Shown here: positions 38,801 to 43,412 of the stretch, piece after piece | Layout: every line of letters starts with the position of its first letter | Position numbering within the stretch: the first letter of the stretch is position 1 | Assembly: GCA_963724405.1 (NCBI GenBank) | Contig: CAVRUQ010000003.1 | Location: 1,860,001-1,924,000, forward strand | Source of the DNA: CAVQBJ01 sp963724405 | GTDB lineage: Bacteria > Actinomycetota > Thermoleophilia > Solirubrobacterales > Solirubrobacteraceae | Length of the DNA stretch: 64,000 nt | Direction of reading: 5' to 3' | Position numbers and translations under genes: made by a program | Notes under the pieces: generated by a model | Seen by the model: the letters and a program-made list of their open reading frames with translations, nothing else | Database searches by the model: none | What the model was told of the DNA's origin: nothing

Positions 38801-40942
38801 CCATTGGTAGGCGTAGGAGAACGGCGGGGTGCCCGACCAGCTGCCCGTGCTCGCGCTCAATGTCTGCCCGTCCTGCGCGGTCCCCGAGACCGTCGGGACG
38901 GCGGTGTTCGCGGGCGCCACCGCGCTTACCACGGCGCTGACCGCGCTATTCGTGCTCGCCGACCCGGCGGCGTTGGTCGCGGTGATCGTGACCCGGACCG
39001 TGTTGCCGACGTCGGACGGCTGCAGCGTGTAGGAGGTGCCGGTCGCGCCGGCGATGTTCACGCAACCGCTGCCCAGGCTGTTGCAGCTCTGCCACTGATA
39101 GGCGTAGCTGAGCGGCGGCGTGCCCGACCATGACCCGGTGGTCGCCGACAACGGCGATCCGGCCTTCGGGGTGCCAGAGATCGTCGGCAACGCGGTGTTC
39201 GCCGGCGCGACCGCTGCAACCACCGCGCTGATCGGCGAGGTCGCGCTCGCCGATCCCACCGAGTTCTTCGCGGTCACCACCACCTGCAACGTGCTGCCGA
39301 CATTCGACGGGCCGAGCGTGAACGTCGAGCTGGTGGCGCCGGAGATGTTTACGCAGCTTCCGCCCGTGGCGTTGCAGCTTTGCCACTGATACGTGTACGT
39401 GATCGTGGCCGTGCCCGCCCACGTCCCCGCGCTCGCGGTCAGCGTCTGACCGTCCCGCGCGGTACCGGTGATCGACGGCGGCGTCACGTTCACCGGCGGC
39501 CCCGTGGTCACCGTCGCCGTCGCGGCCGACGTCGCGCTCGCGCTCCCCCCGGCGTTGCTCGCAGCGACCACGACCTTGATCTTCTTGCCGACCTGCGCAC
39601 TGACCAACCGGTACGTCGACGATGTCGCCCCGGTAATGCTCGCGCAGCTCCCCCCGGTGGTGTTGCACGCCTGCCACTGATACGCGAACGACAGCGGCGG
39701 TGTGCCGGTCCAGGTGCCGGTACTCGCCGTCAGCAGCTGGCCCTCCTTCGCCGAACCCGAGATCGTCGGCGCTGCCGTGTTCGCCGGTCCGAGCGCCGCG
39801 ACGGTCGCCGTCGCCGCTGACACCGCCGATCCGCTGCCCGCGCCGTTGGTGGCCGTCACCGAAACCCTGAGCGTCCAGCCGACGTCGGCCGGCGTGGCCT
39901 TGTACGTCGACGCCGTCGCCCCGGAGATGTTCGAACAGCTCGCGCCGGAGGTGTTGCAGCGCTCCCACTGATACGCATAGGTGATCGGCGCCACCCCGGT
40001 CCACGCCCCGCTCGCGGCGGTCAGGGTCTGGCCGTCCTTCGCGGTGCCTGAGATCGTCGGTGCGCTGCTGTTGACCGGGAACTCCCCGGCGTTGTAGTGC
40101 GCCAGCACCTGGCTGGCCGACAGCGCCTTCGCATAGAACGCGACGTTGCTCAAACTGCCCTTGAATAGCGGATCGGTCGAGACCTGTGACTTACCCAGCA
40201 GGTTGCTCGACGTCGATCCCAGCGACGACGGCGTCAAGGTCGCGCCCGTCGTCTGCCCGACCTGTTTGCCATTCACGTACAGCGTCAGCACGCCGCTGCT
40301 CGATTCGGTTACCGCGACGTACTCCCACGCATTCGCCGACAGCTCCGGCGCCGTGACCGACACGATCGTCCCCGCCGTCGTGCGAATCTCAAACGTCAAC
40401 GGGTGATTCGTCGCCGAGGAGGCGGGCGTCAACGACAACCAATTCGTCGCGCTCGACCCGAAGTAGAAGATCCGCTGCTGATACGACGCGCCACCGGACC
40501 AATCGACCCACGCCTCGGCGGCGAACGCGGTATCACCGGCCAGCGGACTCGACGCAAACGACGCGGACGCCGAACCCCCGAACGAACCCGCGTGCGCCCC
40601 CGTGAATGGTCCCGCGGCACCCAGAGTGATGCCGCTTACCGTCCCCGCCAGCGACCCCGCAGAATCAGCCAACGTCTTGGAACCCGGCGCGTCGTCAAAG
40701 CGGTACTGATGCGCCGGCCCATCAGCGGCCACCGTGGTCTCATACGTCGCATACGGCTGCGTTCCGCCGGCACCACCGGCCACGCCGACCACTAGCACTG
40801 CAACGACCGCCGCGCACGCCCCGATGCCAAGCGCCGGCCAGGTTCGACGACGTATCCGCCGGCCGCCTACACCGAAACGGCCGTGCGCGAGCCAGGCGAC
40901 TAGCAGCCGCACGCGCCGACGCCCGAAGTGTTCTCGCCGCAC
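26834..40942 (-). CDS. Giant secreted multidomain protein (LamG, ~37 Ig-like repeats, propeller, Vps62-like domain)
   Basis: A 4702-residue protein. After a basic start, a membrane/signal segment (WPALGIGACAAVVAVLVVGV) lies near residues 35-60. A LamG/concanavalin domain follows (about 75-285; LTLYVNGKQVGQTT, GSLSNVAFYAKALSASQVLA). About 37 Ig-like repeats of ~95-100 residues come next, with pattern P-x-ISGTA-x-x-GQTLTAS-x-G-x-WSG ... YQWQ-x-C-x6-C ... DVG-x-TLRV-x-VTA-x-N. Then a TolB/WD-like propeller (about 3940-4230; LYTANADGSNATRIS, ISPNGQMVAV, WAPDGTAVLYTG) and a domain with 'LIEYWFYYTFNWW', 'YDLHEGDWENIDVVV' and 'GDHADY' resembling Vps62/NPP1 proteins. GTG 40942 is preferred to 41026 because of AGAGG 6 bases upstream. 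Probably a cell-surface adhesin or glycan-binding protein; that role is inferred. Confidence 0.85.
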   Translation of the reverse strand: MRREHFGRRRVRLLVAWLAHGRFGVGGRRIRRRTWPALGIGACAAVVAVLVVGVAGGAGGTQPYATYETTVAADGPAHQYRFDDAPGSKTLADSAGSLAGTVSGITLGAAGPFTGAHAGSFGGSASASFASSPLAGDTAFAAEAWVDWSGGASYQQRIFYFGSSATNWLSLTPASSATNHPLTFEIRTTAGTIVSVTAPELSANAWEYVAVTESSSGVLTLYVNGKQVGQTTGATLTPSSLGSTSSNLLGKSQVSTDPLFKGSLSNVAFYAKALSASQVLAHYNAGEFPVNSSAPTISGTAKDGQTLTAASGAWTGVAPITYAYQWERCNTSGASCSNISGATASTYKATPADVGWTLRVSVTATNGAGSGSAVSAATATVAALGPANTAAPTISGSAKEGQLLTASTGTWTGTPPLSFAYQWQACNTTGGSCASITGATSSTYRLVSAQVGKKIKVVVAASNAGGSASATSAATATVTTGPPVNVTPPSITGTARDGQTLTASAGTWAGTATITYTYQWQSCNATGGSCVNISGATSSTFTLGPSNVGSTLQVVVTAKNSVGSASATSPISAVVAAVAPANTALPTISGTPKAGSPLSATTGSWSGTPPLSYAYQWQSCNSLGSGCVNIAGATGTSYTLQPSDVGNTVRVTITATNAAGSASTNSAVSAVVSAVAPANTAVPTVSGTAQDGQTLSASTGSWSGTPPFSYAYQWQSCNASGAACSNISGATSSTFALGPSSVGSTLRVTVTASNSAGSASGTSTATAVVTAVAPTSIAAPALSGTAQDGQTLSASTGSWSGTPPLSYAYQWQSCNASGASCSNISGATSSTLTLGPSNVGSTLRVAVTASNAAGSASSTSPATAVVSALAPANTAAPTVSGTPQDGQTLSASTGAWTGTPPLSYVYQWQTCNSSGGGCANISAATSSTYTVGPSNIGGTLRATVTASNAAGSASSTSAATAVVTAVAPTNSAPPVVSGTVQDGQTLSASTGSWSGTAPLSYAYQWQTCNASGGGCSNIAGATASALVLGPSNVGQTLRVAITASNAAGSALANSAPTAVVAPAPPVNTALPAISGTATDGQALSASPGSWSGTAPLNFTYQWQSCNASGASCSNMSGATASTFALGPSNVGGTVRVVVSASNPAGTASASSAASAVVTAAPPVNTGAPSISGTATDGQTLSAAVGSWSGTAPLSYAYQWQSCNAGGSGCANITGSTSSTYQLGPGDVGNTLRVVITTSNSAGSASATSAPTAAAAAASPLNATPPTISGTPTDGQTLSATTGSWTGTPTLTYSYQWQSCDASGAGCTNISGATAAAFVLGPPNVGTTLRVTVTASNSAGSAAATSAASAVVAAAPPANTVLPAVSGTATDGQTLSATAGTWSGTAPLSYAYQWQACSSGNSCSNISGATSSTLTLGPAEVGSTIVVVVSASNAAGSVAATSSPNGAVAPLAPANTTAPQISGSPEQGQTLTVSSGSWTGTPPLSYSYQWQRCDTSGANCSPIAAATSSSYQLGPGDVASTLRATVTATNTAGSTSASSPPSLPVAGLAPSSTSAPVISGSAQDGQTLTASPGSWSGTPPIGYAYQWQRCDTTGSNCVAVTGATTSSYQLTAGDVGSTLEVIVTASNAAGSVTQSSAPSATVTALAPANTTAPQVSGTAQDGQALTASTGTWSGTAPLSYAYQWQRCDASGGSCVNIAGATGSTYLLADADVGATVRVTVTASNAAGPGTGVSPATPAITGSTGAPTNSVPPTISGTVRDGQTLTVIPGTWSGTAPITYTYQWQSCDASGANCNPVAAATAPTYALSSTDVGTTLEVIVTASNANGSATATSPASGTVAALAPANTAGPTISGTPQVGQTLTAIRGSWSGSTPLSYAYQWESCDALGQTCAPIASATSATYTPAPGDLAATLRVQVSASNPAGTASATSYASAAVIAAETVSAPTVLSTPTITGLPQAGETLYAGAGTWSTAAPLTYAYQWQSCDNLGNNCTPITGATGQTYQATAADTGNTIALTVTATNSAGSATATSTPSSVVTAAPPLNTLAPAITGTAAVGQTLTVSDGTWISQTPLSYTYQWESCDPTGVTCVIIPAATDSTYTLAAGDASSTLGVIVTATNESGTSAYTAGLGTTVSGGAPTGPALTGAPTITGAAEDNQLLTANPGTWSANGTIAYAYQWESCDAQGNNCSILTNETNATYTTSDADVGNTLVVIVTATDTDGSTQTASAPTPVIAPTPPSGLTAPSIVGTAQAGQALFLDPGTWSGTSVNLQVQWQRCDAAGSNCADVPGATNDEYDPTGPDDGGTLVAVVTASNTLGTVTVATAPSGVIARAPTLSESSPPSISGAVVQGQTLTADPGSWTGGGTISYTYQWQSCDALGQNCTGIAGATSPTYTPGAGDVGATLAVSVTATDANGSLTDTSTATQPVATDAAPSETSPPSISGTPQAAATLSASTGTWAGPAVTSYAYQWESCDPTGSACVPIDGATSSTYTPTLGDVNTTLLVVVTATGTGGSASAYSSPVGPIGTVSLANTAIPTVAGVAQQGQTLTAGQGTWSSPAPLVYAYQWESCDTNGQNCAAITGATSGTYTPAAADIGTTLRVQVTAAVLFGNQPTISEVVESDPTTVVPAAPTPPNEASAPTISGQAISGQTLTARPGSWNGTQPVDYTYQWQRCDPQGDPCADIAGATANTYTAAQSDLGSTLAVVVTATNAAGAATATAYTSGAVIGPQPQNLGAPTISGQAVVGQPLTADTGSWTGLAPLTFSYQWQSCDPQGDPCANIAGATSTTYTPTSGDVGNVLAVVATATNPAGASSAIGYTSGPVDAPVAPSDAPPVITGTPLDGQTLTATPGTWSGPGPLTYAYAWQRCDTNASNCAPIANATANQYTLTDADLGATIIVTVTATNPYGSTIGTSTATPVIAAGPPVATPPLIQGSAIPGAQLSLGTLSAAGQGPITSSVQWQDCNSTATQCTDIQGATSDTYTTSESDVGYTIAAVITYTNAVGTTSVTSTVAMAITDAPPTLPAGGLTLNETEAQVGDTLTPTAWEGSTPMTATYQWQSCQTPTFGCAVQSSGGTYTTSGEDAGRYILLTATATNSLGTMTRSAAPVYVDTPSSAPAVGSPPQITGTAQDGQTLTASTGQWYGDPTGYSYQWKSCDPNYQTYVGAGYCSVIPGATGATYQPTIDDDSYQITVTVTATNANGSSTSTAPDTPQVLGVPPANIAAPSIGGQPIAGNRLSATTGDWTGTTNVNTSRSQYTFQWQTCDPQGDPCTNIPGATTSFYTPPVGEVGDSLQVAVTTYSPAPALYTTGQPASTTTLSAPTPAISAGSPPSNTSPPTISGAAQDGLTLSADPGNWAGTPTINYAAQWERCDPTGNNCTPIPNATSGNYTPTSADIGNTLVIVATATNAAGTAQATSSPTTVVQPPALPTATHGGPYIAANGSLFSGVTYDNPTVGQTLVAQGSWGGDPTTYSYQWLLCDPQLTDPTTGAPVCLPVSGATAGSYTPTAADMGFDLEVTITASNQTGSATATSPATSIVVGTGSFAAPTFLGPAVAGARITGEPSSTYTPIPASRTTYQFVLITPSGNSSIVQNGSNPTLAIPPSAVGDSVQITANTALFRTDGHPLVLPGNGREITTITTTPVITSPPVPTISGIPIAGSQYTATPGTWPADGNAPLAFHWQDCDAAGSRCASIAGATHPSYTTTASDVGHAIRVVVTAGIDANSVTSPSEPSPAILAAGAPQDTATPQINGQPAALQTLSVTPGAWSGDQPVSYTYQWQSCDSQGANCADIAGETSPTYTLQDSDVNDTIRVNVTATNGAGSITVTTATTPVIAPEPPPANTQLPSLKILGPSTDAATFITDGGQWSNLPAGSVPDALLYQWQSCNPSGAACSDIAGATAQDYDATAANDGQRIRVVVTGETDAGAAIAASPASAPLTPSTTTLIGKLVYDSGTGLYTANADGSNATRISDCTLLMLSALGSAFTGTNCSFSHPRISPNGQMVAVNVLSPGAACSTPCGSMLGLLYTMNYDGSAAQQLPFYGENPAWAPDGTAVLYTGLATGGGFQPVFSPGDPEVPNTQLFTAYLGDPADSSAPLPLPSGTVSADGGSYSSDGSYMAYSALDPSTLTWSVYTANSDGTSPTVLPSQVPGTHAQDPAFTPDGANIVYTAPVPDASVGLSFDGIYSQPVDPAGATLMTPATSSTDGQYAEYSNPSFGPDGTIYATSHTGVIALGTYGIEIGRSSPGACVITPPSTSCVRLPLPSPISDPTRGTGTGFGAGKPGGPASGFTEDTTRLRPPNGSSDGTPGVVLRYEPKLQLNGDDGFYPVAANWMTKFAAPLQTPATSQYCTGDPNSLAKASCGPATFPLPPSPKLNTANSWLEYPGLPAGHLGTNDPANAEGVTSYTLSVNRGSASQFDARQWYYFIVPLPGGGKLIEYWFYYTFNWWEPDGKPCGSIMGRGRVSCDGAPYDLHEGDWENIDVVVNANGQLVGTPGAASSAAWIDTSPDFIYFQHGIPWQSGGSIGNSDLRSVEVHGTHPLAFSALGDHADYPFTASQTGTRSDLVRAGLNVSPPWLSCDSGGVRLPTVPQGLGLLVDAFFGKPQDYPCDSATESGSVAPVVEQSLSASRMANLGSSALKRRFACWAGRFGGQPAPWVELGHKFAQSPSSPLQQQGLLPQGELRTAGQAAAQTACPPAIWGSGG
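29120..40080 (-). repeat. Coding tandem Ig-like repeat array (~37 units of ~295 bp)
   Basis: This is the repeat part of the giant gene. The N-terminal-side units (about 36.5-39.4 kb) are most alike, nearly all reading DGQTLSASTGSWSG and YAYQWQSCNASG; units toward 29-32 kb diverge in length and lose some Cys or Trp. Each unit normally keeps a Cys pair seven residues apart, suggesting one disulfide per domain. The pattern indicates recent unit duplication or homogenisation at the N-terminal side. Confidence 0.85.
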
Positions 40943-41618
40943 AACTTGCCTCTCGTCAATGAAGCCCAAATGCGGCCGGCGCCGACGGCGCTGCGCCCTA
41001 TGCACCCAGAGACACCAAGACAGCACAGGCTGCCCACGCGATCGGCCAGCTCCCCCACTTCGCCTTCTCCTTGGCTTCGCCGCGACGGAGACTGCCGACG
41101 CGACCCTTTTCGGCCGGAATGCTTATCGGATCTGCACCGGTCGTGTAGGACAAGAGTTCAGCAGGCCTGTCAAGGGCAAGCGCTCGCGCGCCGCGCGGCC
41201 GACCGGGCCACCGCCGGGGATCCGCCATCACGAGAAGCCCGCTTTGCAGGCACTATTCGCCCTGCGGAGCGCCTGAGATGGCCCGGGATCATGAAGAATT
41301 CGAGACGCCACCAGGGATACGAGTCTCGATCTCACGGGCCCTGCGAATATCGGGCGACCGCTACGTGGCGCAGACGCCCGGCACCCGGCGGCCCGATCGC
41401 AACGTGACCCAGTACGGCCGCGTAGCTCGCAAGCGCCGACACGACCGCGAGCACCGGCTCGCTGCCCGATCGCCCCGGCCAACTCTTTGCTGATCCGGAC
41501 GTCCGACAGCCACCGCTGGCGAGGCCGAACGCGGCGTGCGGCGTCTGGGCGCGCAAACGCCGACGAACTCCAATACGGCCCGTGTGACACAAGACCTTAC
41601 GGGCCCTCGTAGGAGCGT
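40943..41618. other. Upstream region of the giant gene, no gene recognised
   Basis: There are 676 bases between the two members of the putative minus-strand operon. Only shadow frames are seen. An alternative start for the giant protein (ATG 41026) lies in it, and a possible -35 element is listed separately. Confidence 0.4.
41146..41174 (-). promoter_or_regulatory. Weak promoter candidate for the giant gene
   Basis: On the minus strand a perfect -35 TTGACA (41169-41174) is followed after 17 bases by TCCTAC (41146-41151), a poor -10. It lies about 200 bases upstream of the preferred start. Only the -35 is convincing. Confidence 0.3.
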
Positions 41619-42389
41619 TTAGCGCCGTTCGAGGCGCGCGATAAGGGCAAGGTAGGCCAGGAGCACGGCGACGCAGCACCAGTACGCGAGCCCGAGCCAC
41701 GAGGTCAGACCGAACCGCAGGCTCCACGTGGCATGGTTCACGACAGCAACTCCATTGGACCGGTACACCAGCCAGTAACGTCCGTCCTTGGTGACCGCCT
41801 GTAGGCCGTCTGCCGTGCTCGAGGGGTCAGGTGCCCAGCACGGCGTCGTCGCGCCGCAGATCTCAGTCACAGCTGTCGTCGAGAACAGCACCGGCCCCCA
41901 GACTGACGAGTCGAGTCGCAGCGTACCCTGGGGCTCACCGCTATCTCCGTGCAGCAGCCCCGTCGTGTACAGCGAAGCGGAGACGGGCACCCATCCCGCG
42001 ACGCGGAAGTCGAGCGCGGAGCGCGGACTGACTGGCTCGGCCCCAGCGGGAGGGGCCGCAACCCTTACGGCGTGGATCCCGAATGGCTGCGCCAGGGTGA
42101 GCGCGATGATCAGCGCGAACGCGCTCGCGAACCGAGCGAGGCGCCGCGTGTATCGGCGGGCCGCCAGAATCAGCCACGAGACCGCGACGAGTGCGAGCAG
42201 CGGCCGCACCACCAGGAGCACCCAATACCAGCTCGCAGCCGACAACGAGACCGCAACGGCCACAAGCAGAACCGCGGTGGGGATAAGCACTGGCGAGAGC
42301 ACGACCACCCACACCCACGGGCGTAGACCCGCAATGCGCCGCGACGACTCATTCTGGTCTCGCAGCCCGGAAGGCGACGTCGGGATCAT
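41619..42389 (-). CDS. Membrane protein of unknown function, paralogue of the gene at 26.2-26.8 kb
   Basis: A 256-residue protein. Two or three N-terminal hydrophobic helices (VWVVVLSPVLIPTAVLLVAV, then WYWVLLVVRPLLALVAVSWL, then FASAFALIIALTLA) are followed by an extracytoplasmic domain with ICGATTPCWAPDP and a last helix LGLAYWCCVAVLLAYLALIA. The domain matches the protein downstream of the giant gene over its whole length. It is transcribed in the same direction as the giant gene and 677 bases upstream of it. The repeated pairing implies a link with the giant protein, for example export or anchoring; this is inference. ATG 42389 is the first Met; MIPTSPSGLRDQN is hydrophilic. Confidence 0.72.
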   Translation of the reverse strand: MIPTSPSGLRDQNESSRRIAGLRPWVWVVVLSPVLIPTAVLLVAVAVSLSAASWYWVLLVVRPLLALVAVSWLILAARRYTRRLARFASAFALIIALTLAQPFGIHAVRVAAPPAGAEPVSPRSALDFRVAGWVPVSASLYTTGLLHGDSGEPQGTLRLDSSVWGPVLFSTTAVTEICGATTPCWAPDPSSTADGLQAVTKDGRYWLVYRSNGVAVVNHATWSLRFGLTSWLGLAYWCCVAVLLAYLALIARLERR

Positions 42390-42545
42390 CTAGACCAGGC
42401 GCGTGCCGCTAATTGACGTCGACGCCTCCGGAGAACTCGGACTGCCTGAGCGACGTCCCCGGCTGTAGGTGAGTCGATACCCCGTTTGCAGATCTGTCGC
42501 GCCGCCAAGCGCCCGGCGACGTCTGTTTCGCGCCTCGCGCCGCCA

Positions 42546-42659
42546 CTAGCGCATCGGTTCCTCTGCGGTCTCCTGTCGAGCGGCGCCCTGGCCTTGGTGC
42601 GCGAGCATCTCCAGGGCCCTTCGGGGCCGATGTTGGTCGTAGCGGTCATCGGTCGATGA
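42546..42659 (-). pseudogene. Transposase (integrase-core) C-terminal remnant, possible
   Basis: The minus-strand frame reads DDRYDQHRPRRALEMLAHQG to a stop, resembling the 'YN-x-x-RPH-x-AL' end of IS3/IS481-type DDE transposases. It is cut off by an in-frame stop just upstream, so no functional gene remains. The rest of 42390-43130 has no recognisable gene. It adjoins the tRNA and probably represents element debris. Confidence 0.35.
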
Positions 42660-43130
42660 CTATCCCACCTTGTCGACCGTAGGTCAAGAGTTGCCATCCG
42701 GTCGTGGCGACCGGCGCGCCGCAACAACAGGTGGCTGAGCGCCTTGACCGGTCGCCGTCCAGGGACGGTCTGGCAGCGGCGCCACCGGCAATCTGCGTGT
42801 CGTGCTTTGTCGTCGGCCGCTCATCGGGGCCGTCCGCCAGGTGGGATCTGGTTGTTGTTGACCCATTGGATGAGTTCGTGGGTCGAAGCGCACGCAGTGT
42901 CCGAGGCGGTGGTGGGGCACCGTGTGAGCTCGGGCCTCGCGAGTGGTCAGCGGGACCGCCGAGGGCTTTGACGCGTGCTCCGCATCCAGCAGCGGGCTGG
43001 TCTGGCCGCTCTGCCACGGTCCGATGCCCAGCCGACCCGCGGCTCGGCGTACGCGTTGGGTCGCAATCTATCAACGAGAGCCAGGCGAACCAGGATTGTC
43101 CAAGTACCGCAACTTGCAGGGCCATCGGCA

Positions 43131-43217
43131 TACCCGGGGAGGGACTCGAACCCTCAGAACCCCGTACGGGGCAACGGATTTTAAGTCCGCTGACTTTGCC
43201 AGTTTGTCTACCCGGGC
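43131..43217 (-). tRNA. tRNA-Leu (anticodon UAA)
   Basis: An 87-nt class II tRNA on the minus strand. The acceptor stem is GCCCGGG/CCCGGGT with discriminator A at 43131. The anticodon stem is CGGA/TCCG with loop CTTAAAA, anticodon TAA at 43181-43183. The long variable arm is GCCCCGTACGGGG, and the T-arm loop is TTCGAGT. CCA is not encoded. It reads the UUA codon, rare in high-GC genomes (the bldA tRNA of Streptomyces has the same anticodon). Its 3' half, from the anticodon loop on, is repeated at R1-R4 and is the attachment core for the island on its left. Confidence 0.95.
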
Positions 43218-43412
43218 GGGTGTCGGGGATCGTAGTGCCCGACCAGGCGCGCGGGACGCGTCCTGGGCTCCCGGCGGACGCCCGCGAGGGGTCGGCGTCG
43301 GCGCAAGGGAGTTCGCCGCGCCGGGCCGTGAATCACGCCGAGCTTCGCCGAAGCTTGTGACGAATCGGACGAACGCGGATACCTAACCGAGCGCAACTTA
43401 TCCGGTGTTAGC

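Noticed and set aside
29120..40080. Regularly spaced repeats considered as a CRISPR or minisatellite array
   Set aside because: The period is ~295 bp, the repeats are continuous codons of one protein and diverge as Ig-like domains do. There are no short spacers.
26834..41026. Many plus-strand open frames of 60-230 codons inside the giant gene
   Set aside because: They recur with the repeat period and have the composition of antisense frames; none has a separate start signal or motif.
42660..43130. Open frames on both strands before the tRNA
   Set aside because: No motif, start signal or consistent coding bias; it looks like decayed element DNA.
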